DNA of 56,687 bases from Acholeplasmatales bacterium (GTDB lineage: Bacteria > Bacillota_I > Bacilli_A > Acholeplasmatales > Anaeroplasmataceae): contig CAAGAX010000023.1 in the NCBI GenBank assembly GCA_900767915.1, positions 1 to 56,687 of the forward strand, in the 5' to 3' direction. The notes beneath the pieces are model-generated. The model was not told where the DNA came from and did no database searches. It saw only the letters and a list, made by a program, of their open reading frames with translations. A program made the translations under genes and the position numbers. This document shows, piece by piece, positions 16,876-24,583 of the stretch (positions within the stretch are counted from its first letter, which is position 1; each line of letters opens with the position of its first letter).

Positions 16876-16881
16876 TATAAT
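16876..16881 (+). promoter_or_regulatory. probable -10 box for the rnf operon
   Basis: A perfect TATAAT lies in the 318-base gap between queT and rnfC, with a T-rich but weak -35 region. It would give a leader of about 200 nt that contains the inverted repeat at 16909-16938. The rest of the gap (16940-17090) is AT-rich; I see no gene or known riboswitch in it. Confidence 0.5.
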
Positions 16882-16908
16882 CTAAAGTGGTGATAGTTTT
16901 ATATAAGA

Positions 16909-16938
16909 ATAAGAAAAAAATGTAAACGTTTTTCTTAT
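16909..16938 (+). promoter_or_regulatory. operator-like inverted repeat ahead of rnf (site A)
   Basis: ATAAGAAAAA and TTTTTCTTAT form a perfect 10-bp inverted repeat around AATGTAAACG. The right half AAACGTTTTTCTTAT resembles sites at 24551 and 50960. The shape is like a LacI/CcpA-family operator, but it departs from the cre consensus, so the binding protein is unknown. Confidence 0.45.
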
Positions 16939-17094
16939 AATCATCCAAGTAATCTTATTAAAAAAGATTATTAAAGGCATAATATTTTTAATAATAGTTA
17001 ATATGTAAATTAAGGGGAATAAGCATATAATTCAATTTATTGATGGAATAGTATTAAATGATATTATTGCTAAAAGTTTAAAAGAGGTGGAAAA

Positions 17095-18393
17095 ATGATT
17101 GCAAAAACAAGAGAAATCGAGAATACTCGAAGACTAACGAATAGTTTGCCACTAATTCGTTATGTAGATCCTGACTACACCTATTATGCTATTACAAATG
17201 CTCGTTGTAATCAAGGAGAAATATTTGTAAAACCAGGGGATTATGTTAAGGTCGGACAACAAATTGGATTAAGAAAAGGACCTTTCTTTGAACAGCCAAT
17301 TCATTCAACTGTAAGTGGTACAGTAGAAGGAATTGTGAAAAAGTTTCATAGAAATGGTAGATTAGTTGATTTTGTTAAGATTAAAAATGATAAGAAGGAT
17401 GTATTTGTTGAAACAGCAGTTGAACGTACTCCAGAAGAAATTGCTAAGCTTACAAGAGAGGATTTTGTAAGAATTACAAAGGAAATGTCTTTAGTTGGAC
17501 TTGGTGGATCATCATTTCCTACTTACATTAAATTTCAAACAACAGATCCTATAGATACTATTGTAATAAATGCTGTTGAATGTGAACCATATTTATCAGC
17601 AGATCATAGAATTATTATGGAATTCCCATTCCGTGTATATAGAGGTATTAGCTATGCAATGCAAGCCTTTAATGCTAAAAAGGCAGTTATTTGTATTAAA
17701 AGTAAATATATGGATTTATATGATTGCTTGACTGTTGCTAAATTAAGATTCCCAGAATTAAATGTTGAGATTAAGCGTGTTGGTAATTATTATCCTCAAG
17801 GATGGGAAATTGAATGTATTAAATCAGGCTTAGGTATAAAGGTTCCATCTGGTGTTTTACCTGCAAAGCTAGGTGTTATGGTATTTAATGTTTCTACAAT
17901 AGTTGGATTATATAAAGCAATTAGATATAATTTACCAGTATTAAAGCGTAACTTTACTTTAACTGGTGATGGTATTAATTATCCATCTAATTATCGTTTA
18001 CGTATTGGTACTTCACTTCAAGAAATTATAGCTCAATCTGGTGGCTATAAGGGTGATGAAAACAAGGTATTAATTTTAGGTGGACCTATGATGGGTGCTA
18101 ATCTTGTTAGAGATGATGCAGTTATTACTAAAACATGTACATCATGTATTATATTAAATGAGAAGAAGGAAGTAGAAGAGCCTTGTGTAAGATGTGCTTC
18201 ATGTGTATATTCTTGTCCAGTAGGCTTACAGCCTGTTAGTATTATGCAAGCTGTTAAAAATAATGATAAGGATGCATTAAAAAATAAGTTAAATATTAAA
18301 GCTTGTATTTTATGTGGAATGTGTTCTTATACTTGTACATCTAAGATTCATTTAACTGATTATTGCCGTAAGGCTAAGAAAATGGCGTTATAA
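17095..18393 (+). CDS. rnfC: Rnf complex subunit C (NADH-side Fe-S/FMN protein)
   Basis: RnfC, 432 aa, is a peripheral subunit that exchanges electrons with NAD(H). The Nqo1-like core holds VGLGGSSFPTYIK near residue 138 and NAVECEPYLSADH near residue 162. Two [4Fe-4S] motifs near the C-terminus, PCVRCASCVYSCPVGLQP (~residue 363) and ACILCGMCSYTCTSKI (~residue 402), are complete. It has no long Lys/Ala tail. AGAGGTGG precedes the ATG. It is the first gene of the C-D-G-E-A-x-B operon. Confidence 0.95.
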   Translation: MIAKTREIENTRRLTNSLPLIRYVDPDYTYYAITNARCNQGEIFVKPGDYVKVGQQIGLRKGPFFEQPIHSTVSGTVEGIVKKFHRNGRLVDFVKIKNDKKDVFVETAVERTPEEIAKLTREDFVRITKEMSLVGLGGSSFPTYIKFQTTDPIDTIVINAVECEPYLSADHRIIMEFPFRVYRGISYAMQAFNAKKAVICIKSKYMDLYDCLTVAKLRFPELNVEIKRVGNYYPQGWEIECIKSGLGIKVPSGVLPAKLGVMVFNVSTIVGLYKAIRYNLPVLKRNFTLTGDGINYPSNYRLRIGTSLQEIIAQSGGYKGDENKVLILGGPMMGANLVRDDAVITKTCTSCIILNEKKEVEEPCVRCASCVYSCPVGLQPVSIMQAVKNNDKDALKNKLNIKACILCGMCSYTCTSKIHLTDYCRKAKKMAL

Positions 18394-18404
18394 GGGAGGA
18401 TATT

Positions 18405-19493
18405 ATGAAGCTAGTTCCACAATCTTCTCCATACATCCGTAAGAATGTATCTGTTAAGCGAATGATGCTAGATGTAGTTATAGCACTTATGCCTGTAACT
18501 ATTTTCGCTATGATACAAAATGGATGGTCTGGAATTTATGTATTTTTAATTTCAATTATTACTATGGTTTTATTAGAGCTTTTGTGCCATATGCTTATTC
18601 ATTGGCCAAAGGAAATGAAATTTAAGGAGCTATTTACTAAGGATGGCTTTAATAAGGTTAAATCTACTTATACAGTAAATAATATTATTGCTCCATTAAT
18701 TTCAGCACTAATATATTCTCTTATTTTACCAGCTGGCTGTAGTCCATATGTTGTATTAATTGGTGCAGTATTTGGTATATTAGTTGGTAAAATGTTCTTT
18801 GGTGGCTTAGGTAATAATATTTTTAACCCAGCCGCAGTTGGTCGTATCTTTGTTGGTATTTGCTTTGGTACGTCATTAGGTGAAGCTTATAAAAATCAAC
18901 CTACATATATTGAATCTATTGGTTCAACTCCACTTGGAACTGTTAAAGGTAATTTAGCTAATACAAGCTATAGCTTACTTGATTGCTTCTTAGGAAATAT
19001 ACCTGGTTCAATGGGTGAGGTTTCAAAAATATTAATTTTAGTTGGTGCTATTTACTTATTTGTAAGACATTCTGCAGATTTAAGAAGTGCATTAAGCTAT
19101 TTCTTAAGCTTTGCAGTTATTTCATTTGCCGCCGTATTAGCATATTCATTGAAAAATAATGTGGGAAATATCTTTAATATGTGGTTATATCAATTATTGA
19201 CAGGTGGTTTAGTATTTGGTGCAGTATTTATGATTACAGATCCAGTTACATCTCCTGTATCAAAGTTTGGTAGAGTCACATTTGGTGTTCTTGCAGGTGT
19301 AATTACAGCATTAATTCGTTTTGTTGGTGCTTACCCTGAGGGTGTTGCCTTCTCAATTTTAATTGCGAATATGTTTGTCCCATGTATTGATTATTTTATG
19401 CGTGGTAAGCCTAATACATATACTTGGAAGCAATGCTTAGGATTAGCTATTTGTATTATCGCTATTTGCGGTATTGTAATAGCTGCAGTTTAG
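18405..19493 (+). CDS. rnfD: Rnf complex subunit D (membrane flavoprotein)
   Basis: RnfD, 362 aa, is an integral membrane subunit with about nine or ten helices and part of the ion path. The covalent FMN site is expected at a Thr in an (S)GAT-like motif; here IGSTPLG places it at about T175. NNIFNPAAVGR and VTSPVSKFGR are conserved family blocks. The ribosome-binding site is GGGAGG. It starts 11 bases after rnfC. Confidence 0.94.
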   Translation: MKLVPQSSPYIRKNVSVKRMMLDVVIALMPVTIFAMIQNGWSGIYVFLISIITMVLLELLCHMLIHWPKEMKFKELFTKDGFNKVKSTYTVNNIIAPLISALIYSLILPAGCSPYVVLIGAVFGILVGKMFFGGLGNNIFNPAAVGRIFVGICFGTSLGEAYKNQPTYIESIGSTPLGTVKGNLANTSYSLLDCFLGNIPGSMGEVSKILILVGAIYLFVRHSADLRSALSYFLSFAVISFAAVLAYSLKNNVGNIFNMWLYQLLTGGLVFGAVFMITDPVTSPVSKFGRVTFGVLAGVITALIRFVGAYPEGVAFSILIANMFVPCIDYFMRGKPNTYTWKQCLGLAICIIAICGIVIAAV

Positions 19494-19503
19494 GAGGCTA
19501 CGT

Positions 19504-20088
19504 ATGAAAAATTTAAAAATTGCGTTAACTTTATTTATTATTTGTTTAATTTGTGCTGCTGGTATTTCTGGTATGTATTTATTAACAAATCCAATTATTG
19601 AGGCAAATACTCTTGAAACTGAATTAAAAACTATTCAAACTATTTATGAAAATTATGATCAAGATAAATCAAGTACTATTGATTCTGGCTTTTCTAGTGA
19701 ATATATTACTAAGAAGATAATAGCTAAGGATAGTAATGGTGATGATTTAGGTTTAGTTTATACTGTTACTGGTAAAAATGCTTATGGTACAATTACTTTA
19801 ATAGTAGCAATTAATAATGGTAATGTTTATAGAGTTGAATTTCTAGAAAATGGTCAATCATTTGCAAGTACTGTAAATTCATTTTTAAAGGGTAATTTCC
19901 CTTCAAGTAAGGATTCTATTATTGAAGGTGGCTTTGTCAGTGATTCAACTTCATTTGAAGGTGAGCTACCAACAGATAAGGTAGATTCAATTGATACTTC
20001 TTGTGGTGCTACATATGGAGCAAAGCTAATTAAAGAATTAGTAAATGCTGCAATATTAGACAGCAAGGCTAATGGGGAGGTAAAGTAA
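19504..20088 (+). CDS. rnfG: Rnf complex subunit G (covalent FMN protein)
   Basis: RnfG, 194 aa, has one N-terminal membrane helix (residues 6-28) and an extracytoplasmic FMN-binding domain. The flavinylation motif appears as DTSCGAT, giving T170 as the FMN-bearing residue; the usual Ser/Thr three residues earlier is Cys here. No ApbE flavin transferase is encoded in the window. Start and spacing (AGGAGG, 10 bases after rnfD) show tight operon structure. Confidence 0.92.
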   Translation: MKNLKIALTLFIICLICAAGISGMYLLTNPIIEANTLETELKTIQTIYENYDQDKSSTIDSGFSSEYITKKIIAKDSNGDDLGLVYTVTGKNAYGTITLIVAINNGNVYRVEFLENGQSFASTVNSFLKGNFPSSKDSIIEGGFVSDSTSFEGELPTDKVDSIDTSCGATYGAKLIKELVNAAILDSKANGEVK

Positions 20089-20089
20089 A

Positions 20090-20893
20090 ATGGCTGATGT
20101 TAAAAAGAAAGTTTCAGCTAAGGCTATTTTCCTTGCTGGATTAATTACAGAAAATCCTGTATTTGTTTCATTATTAGGTATGTGTCCTACCTTAGCTACT
20201 ACAAAATCTGTAGAATCTGCTTTAGGTATGGGTATATTAGTTATTTTAACTTTAATAGGATCTAATATTTTAATATCATTATTAAGAAAGCTTATTCCTG
20301 CTGAAGTTAAAATTCCTTGCTATATTGTTATTATTGCTACATTTGTTACAATTATTAAAATGCTATGTCAAGCCTTTGTTCCTGATTTATATAGTTCACT
20401 TGGCGTATTTATTTCATTAATTGTTGTTAACTGTATAATCTTAGGTAGAGCAGAAGCTTTTGCTTCTAAAAATGGTCCATTTGCTTCATTTATTGATGCA
20501 ATAGGTACGGGCTTAGGCTTTACAATGGCTTTATGTGTTATTGCTTTCTTTAGAGAGCTAATAGGTACAGGTGCCTTATCATTTGGTGTATATTTCCCAA
20601 TTGGTACTCAATTAATATTCCATATTTTCCCTGAAAAGTATGCAATTAGCTTATTCACTCTTCCTGCAGGTGGATTCTTAACTCTTGGCTGTGTATTAGC
20701 ATTTATGACTTTTAGAAAGAATAAAAAGGATGAAGAAAAAGCCAAGCTAGAAAAGGCTAGAATTGAAGAACTAAAGGCTAAGAAGGCTTTAGAGCTTCAA
20801 AAGAAAAAGGAAGCTGAAGCTTTAAAGGCTAAAGAAGAGGCTAATAAGGCTGATTCAGTAGTAGATAAGCTTCAAGTTAAGGAGGTAGCATAA
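20090..20893 (+). CDS. rnfE: Rnf complex subunit E with charged C-terminal tail
   Basis: RnfE, 267 aa, is one of the two homologous membrane subunits (E/A) that face opposite ways. The core, residues ~1-205, has NPVFVSLLGMCPTLATT, LGMGI and the RAEAFASKNG block. Family members are usually near 200-230 aa. Residues ~208-267 form a highly charged Lys/Glu/Ala helix (probable coiled coil) in the cytoplasm, an unusual extension. It begins one base after the rnfG stop. Confidence 0.94.
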   Translation: MADVKKKVSAKAIFLAGLITENPVFVSLLGMCPTLATTKSVESALGMGILVILTLIGSNILISLLRKLIPAEVKIPCYIVIIATFVTIIKMLCQAFVPDLYSSLGVFISLIVVNCIILGRAEAFASKNGPFASFIDAIGTGLGFTMALCVIAFFRELIGTGALSFGVYFPIGTQLIFHIFPEKYAISLFTLPAGGFLTLGCVLAFMTFRKNKKDEEKAKLEKARIEELKAKKALELQKKKEAEALKAKEEANKADSVVDKLQVKEVA

Positions 20894-20894
20894 A

Positions 20895-21482
20895 ATGGGA
20901 TGGTTAGTTACATTTTTACTTGCAATAATAAATGCGATGCTTATAAATAACGTTACATTATCTAGATTCTATGGTATTTGTCCATTTTTAGGAGTTTCTA
21001 AAAAAACATCAGGTGCTTTAGGAATGGGTGTAGCTGTTACAGTTGTTATCATTTTAGCATCATTAGTATGTTGGCCAATTTATAATTTTATTTTAGTTCC
21101 TGCTGGAATTCCATTTATGGATACTATTACATATATTCTTGTAATTGCTTCATTAGTTCAGTTACTTGAAATGATCATTAAAAAATATTCACCAAGCCTA
21201 TATAAGACATTAGGTGTTTATCTTCCATTAATTACTACAAACTGTGCTGTATTAGGTGTTGCTCAAGGTAATACTGATTCTTTATTAGATTTTGGTTCAT
21301 CTATGGCTAACGCAATAGGTACAGGCTTAGGCTTTGCCTTAGTTATCTTTGTATTTTCTACAATTCGTTATCGTCTAGATGCTTCAAATGCTCCTAAGGC
21401 ATTTAAGGGTATTCCAATTGCTTTAATTACTGCAGCTATTATGGCTTTAGCATTCTTAGGCTTTACAGGAATGATTAAGTAA
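20895..21482 (+). CDS. rnfA: Rnf complex subunit A
   Basis: RnfA, 195 aa, has six predicted helices and is the partner of RnfE. Typical blocks are NNVTLSRFYGICPFLGVSKK near residue 18, ALGMGVAVT, and TTNCAVLGVAQG near residue 115. These Cys-bearing half-helices hold the membrane [2Fe-2S] cluster between E and A in studied complexes. AAGGAGG within the end of rnfE serves the start. Confidence 0.95.
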   Translation: MGWLVTFLLAIINAMLINNVTLSRFYGICPFLGVSKKTSGALGMGVAVTVVIILASLVCWPIYNFILVPAGIPFMDTITYILVIASLVQLLEMIIKKYSPSLYKTLGVYLPLITTNCAVLGVAQGNTDSLLDFGSSMANAIGTGLGFALVIFVFSTIRYRLDASNAPKAFKGIPIALITAAIMALAFLGFTGMIK

Positions 21483-21484
21483 AT

Positions 21485-21709
21485 ATGAATCCTTATATTT
21501 ATATAGCAATTGGAGTTGTAATACTTTTAGTTATAATTAATGTCGTTACATTTGTTTTAAATAGAAAAACTCCTCTACCTAAGGGCTGTGAGGATATGAA
21601 AATCAATGAAGAAAATTGTAGTGGATGTACAAATTCTATGTGTGATTTAAAACAAAAAATAGATTTAAAAAAAATTGAAGATGAAATTAAGGAGGATAAA
21701 GAAAAATGA
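21485..21709 (+). CDS. small Cys-rich single-pass membrane protein inside the rnf operon
   Basis: A 74-aa protein with one N-terminal helix (residues 4-25) and a cytoplasmic Cys cluster C35, C45, C48, C53 (CSGCTNSMC core), then a charged helix. The Cys pattern recalls the small Cys-rich membrane proteins found beside FeoB, a resemblance by eye only. It begins 2 bases after rnfA and overlaps rnfB by ATGA, so it is made together with the complex. Possible roles are an Fe-S or metal site replacing the missing part of RnfB, or an assembly factor. Function is not established. Confidence 0.75.
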   Translation: MNPYIYIAIGVVILLVIINVVTFVLNRKTPLPKGCEDMKINEENCSGCTNSMCDLKQKIDLKKIEDEIKEDKEK

Positions 21710-22026
21710 TTATTTTATGGTCAGTATTAGTTCTTGCTGGATTTGGTCTATTATTTGGATTTGGTTTAGCAATAGCTTCTAAAATATTCCATGTTGATGT
21801 TGATACAAGAGTAGAGGATATTACCAAAATTTTACCTAACGCAAATTGTGGTGCTTGTGGATATCCAGGTTGTCAAGGTTTTGCTGAAGCAATTGTTAAT
21901 CAGACAGCAGAAAATTTAAGTCAATGTAAGCCAGGTTCTAAATCTGGTAAACCAGAGGAAATTAGAAAATATTTGGATGCTCATCCAAATCCTGATGGAT
22001 CTATTAATCCTATTAAAATAAAATAA
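21706..22026 (+). CDS. rnfB: Rnf complex subunit B, short form lacking ferredoxin domains
   Basis: RnfB, only 106 aa. It has the N-terminal helix (residues 3-25) and the first [4Fe-4S] domain with C48, C51, C56 and C74 (NCGACGYPGCQGFAEAI). The paired ferredoxin-type clusters that follow in typical RnfB (about 190 aa or more) are absent. A terminator begins 12 bases after the stop, so no broken remainder lies downstream. The subunit is therefore short by design or by old deletion. Confidence 0.9.
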   Translation: MIILWSVLVLAGFGLLFGFGLAIASKIFHVDVDTRVEDITKILPNANCGACGYPGCQGFAEAIVNQTAENLSQCKPGSKSGKPEEIRKYLDAHPNPDGSINPIKIK

Positions 22027-22037
22027 TATTTATTTAG

Positions 22038-22065
22038 GAGATAAGCTTGATACTTATCTCTTTTT
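22038..22065 (+). terminator. intrinsic terminator of the rnf operon
   Basis: GAGATAAG pairs with CTTATCTC across a 7-base loop, followed by five T residues. Confidence 0.88.
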
Positions 22066-22082
22066 AATAATTAAGGAGATTT

Positions 22083-22514
22083 ATGGAAAGAACTATTGTA
22101 TGCTATTTAAAAAATGATAATAAATATTTAATGCTTTATAGAAATAAAAAGCTTATTGATCCTAATAAAGGAAAATGGATTACTGTTGGTGGTCATATAG
22201 AGGAAAATGAAACAAAAGAAGAAACATGCATAAGAGAAGTTTATGAGGAAACAGGCTATAATCTTTTGAATTTTAAATACCTAGGAATTGTTCATTTTGA
22301 AGGTGATTTTTTTCAGGATATGTATATATTTGTTTCTCATTCCTTTAGTGGAAAAATGCATGAATGCGATGAAGGAGAGCTTTCTTGGTTTACTAAAGAT
22401 GAAATATATAATCTTAATATGTGGGAAGGAGATTATTTATTTTTAGATAAGGTATTTAAAGAAGAAAAAATAGATATGACTATTACGTATTCAAATGGTA
22501 AATTAGTAAAATAA
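22083..22514 (+). CDS. Nudix hydrolase, MutT-like
   Basis: Nudix protein of 143 aa. The Nudix box is complete at about residues 37-59: GGHIEENE then REVYEETGY, giving the G-x5-E-x7-REUxEExGU pattern that binds Mg2+. The family hydrolyses nucleoside diphosphates linked to another moiety. The region after the box resembles 8-oxo-dGTPases of Firmicutes, but substrate cannot be fixed from sequence. It has its own AAGGAG and lies between two terminators, so it needs its own promoter or read-through from rnf. Confidence 0.85.
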   Translation: MERTIVCYLKNDNKYLMLYRNKKLIDPNKGKWITVGGHIEENETKEETCIREVYEETGYNLLNFKYLGIVHFEGDFFQDMYIFVSHSFSGKMHECDEGELSWFTKDEIYNLNMWEGDYLFLDKVFKEEKIDMTITYSNGKLVK

Positions 22515-22545
22515 AAAGCAAAATCGTTAGACTTTGCTTTTTTAT
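22513..22545 (+). terminator. intrinsic terminator after the Nudix gene
   Basis: AAAAAGCAAA (overlapping the stop codon) pairs with TTTGCTTTTT, followed by more T. The group II intron remnant begins about 6 bases after it. Confidence 0.88.
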
Positions 22546-23037
22546 TTAGTGTGCAGGGTATGGCACTAATCTTACTGGTGAGAGTCCAGTCACGGGTATT
22601 TACTGCCAAGTGTAGCGCACAAGTCGTTAATAGCGATATTATTGGTGAAGGAAGGAGCTAGCAAAGCTTTCGAGCATACGTACAAAAACTTGATGAGACT
22701 AAATGGTGGATAAGGTTGCTAATCAAACCAAAGTCCTAAAGGTAAACGTAAAACCAAGAGAATATATCAAGAGGTTTTAAAACGAAAGATTAGTGAATTA
22801 CCCCGGGAGTCCTCATCAAAGAGATGTCTAGAAGTCTTAAAATGAATATAGTAAATTCTAACGGAAAAAGCAAATAGTTAGGGAGTTAGCGCTGGTTGTA
22901 GTATGTGAGAAGCCACTTGCAAAAGGACCTAATGTTTATATAATGCAAATGACTATAAGCAATGTAATTTAAATACTCATTTATATTTATGTTGAAATTT
23001 ACTGTTTTATATGTCATCATAATACCGCCTTAATGGT

Positions 23038-23088
23038 AGATAGATAACGTTGATTTTTTCAGGGTCGTGGTTATCTATCTTTTTTTTA
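23038..23088 (+). terminator. terminator-like hairpin inside the intron remnant
   Basis: AGATAGATAAC (23038-23048) pairs perfectly with GTTATCTATCT (23070-23080), followed by eight T. In its present place it would block transcription of the intron-encoded protein, which fits decay or a later insertion. Confidence 0.7.
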
Positions 23089-23121
23089 TTTTACTATTAA
23101 TATTATATCAAAAGAAATAGA

Positions 23122-23175
23122 ACCATCAATAATAATTTCGGTTTACACTAATAATTATTTGATGGTCCTTTTTCA
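23122..23175 (+). terminator. second hairpin inside the intron remnant
   Basis: ACCATCAA at 23122-23129 pairs with TTGATGGT at 23159-23166. The inner arms AATAATAATT and AATTATT pair imperfectly, and CCTTTTT follows. It may be a terminator or the stem of a small inserted repeat. Confidence 0.5.
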
Positions 23176-23220
23176 TATAATGTATTTAATTTTAATTTAT
23201 TTATTATCATATAATTTTGA

Positions 23221-24370
23221 AATAACAATAAAGGTACAAGTGGCATTTATAAAATGACAATTAATCAATTAGATGCATACTTTTATGAACATAAGAAAGA
23301 AATCATTAATTCAATAATGAATAAAACCTATAAGTTAGAGCCCGTAAGAATAGTATATATTCCAAAATCTAAAGGCAAATTAAGAACTCTAGGAATCCTA
23401 ACTGTGGTTGATAGGGTTATACAACATGCAATAGCCCAAAGATTAACATCAATATATGAAAATGTATTTAGTGATTATTTATATGGCTTTAGACCTAATA
23501 AAGACTGTCACACAGCAATGAATAAGGTATTATAATATCTTAATAATGAATTTGAATGGGTAATCGATTTAGATATCGAAAAGTATTTTGACATTGTAAA
23601 TCATAAATTAATCTCAATACTTAGGAAGCAAGTAAATGATAGTTACACGCTACATTTAATCTGTAAGTTCCTTCAATTAGGAGTTATAGAAAATTGTGTT
23701 GTTATATCTTCAACAATAGGCACACCACAATGTGGACCATTATCTTCAATTCTATCAAATATCTATCTAGATAAATTCGATAAGGAATTAGAGATGAGAT
23801 GCCTACATTTTGTTAAATATGCAAATGATTGTAATATCTTTGTTAGAAGTGATGTAGCAGCCGAACGTGTAATAAAATCAGTTACTTCTTAGCTAGAAAG
23901 AAAGTTATTTCTTAAGGCTTCATCAACCAAAACTAAAATTGTAAAATCAACAAATAGTAATTTTTTGGGCTTTACATTTTGGAAAAATACAAATGACTGG
24001 AAATGCAAACCCGGAAATGACCGAAAGATGAAACTTTATGATAAGGTTAAAAAAGGTGCTTAAACGAAAGAACGCAGTATCTATCCCACCAGCAATTACA
24101 TTTACTAAGCTTAATCAAATTATTAAAGGTTGGATAAACTACTTCCGTATAGGTAGTGTGAAAATATTTATTAATAAATTCGGATAATGGTTAAGACACA
24201 AAGTAAGAGTAATAATAATTAAGAAGTGGAAGAAACTTATGAGAATATATATTAATCTTCAAAGGCTAAATAAAGCCTAAAAATTTAACTTTAAAGATTA
24301 ATATATATTCAAGGTAGTAAACTCTAGGCTTGGTTGGTATAGAAGATGTGGAATGAATGTAGTGAATTAA
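23221..24370 (+). pseudogene. group II intron reverse transcriptase/maturase, broken
   Basis: The remnant can be followed from KGTSGIYKMTINQLDAYF through RT motifs (VVDRVIQHAIAQRL, YGFRPNKDCH, EWVIDLDIEKYFD, GTPQCGPLSS) to a maturase domain (IKGWINYFRIG). It is interrupted by in-frame TAA at 23533, TAG near 23890, TAA at 24061 with a frame change, and further stops. The catalytic YADD is YAND, and the PQGGPLSP motif is changed at two positions. The first ~30 residues are missing. It is not functional. Confidence 0.88.
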
Positions 24371-24418
24371 ATATTTAGTCCAAAAGTTTAAGCACTAGCT
24401 AATAAGAAAAAGGGCAGA

Positions 24419-24511
24419 GCTAATGTTTTAATTCTCTTTTTTGTCGTTTATGCTATTGTTTATAACTTTAGTTTCCTATAGCATAATTTGTCATAAACAT
24501 TAGCATTTTTT
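24419..24511 (+). repeat. two-level perfect palindrome before the glycan operon
   Basis: The outer arms GCTAATGTTT (24419-24428) and AAACATTAGC (24495-24504) are perfect 10-mers. Inside them TATGCTAT (24449-24456) and ATAGCATA (24478-24485) are perfect 8-mers, and ATTTTTTG follows the outer arm. It may be a large terminator, the edge of a small mobile repeat or a structured RNA upstream of the promoter at 24516. Confidence 0.6.
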
Positions 24512-24515
24512 GATA

Positions 24516-24544
24516 TTGTAAATTGTATTTTTTAAAAGTATACT
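24516..24544 (+). promoter_or_regulatory. promoter of the glycan/uronate operon
   Basis: TTGTAA (24516-24521) and TATACT (24539-24544) are spaced by exactly 17 bases. The start site would be near 24551, where the inverted repeat site B begins. Confidence 0.7.
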
Positions 24545-24550
24545 AAAAGC

Positions 24551-24570
24551 AAGAAAAAGCGTTTTCTTAT
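24551..24570 (+). promoter_or_regulatory. operator-like inverted repeat at the start site (site B)
   Basis: AAGAAAA and TTTTCTT flank AGCG as a perfect inverted repeat, then AT. It lies on the predicted +1, the usual place for a LacI-family or CcpA-type repressor. The half GCGTTTTCTTAT recurs at sites A (16927) and C (50960). Confidence 0.55.
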
Positions 24571-24583
24571 GGAGGGATGAAAT

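Larger units (their letters stand above)
22551..24420 (+). mobile_element. decayed group II intron
   Basis: The 5' end GTGCAG at 22551 is close to the group II consensus GUGYG. The next ~450 bases look like intron RNA domain I (for example GTAAACGTAAAACCAAGAGA near 22741, a block common in bacterial introns). A broken reverse transcriptase follows. I could not find an intact domain V/VI, so splicing is unlikely and the 3' boundary is a guess. It sits immediately downstream of an intrinsic terminator, the kind of site favoured by some bacterial group II introns. Confidence 0.75.

Noticed and set aside
16921..16938. Perfect CcpA cre site ahead of rnf
   Set aside because: The core AAACGTTT fits, but the outer positions depart from the cre consensus, so it is listed only as operator-like.
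23533..23535. In-frame stop in the reverse transcriptase as possible recoding
   Set aside because: Further stops, frame changes and altered catalytic motifs show ordinary decay.
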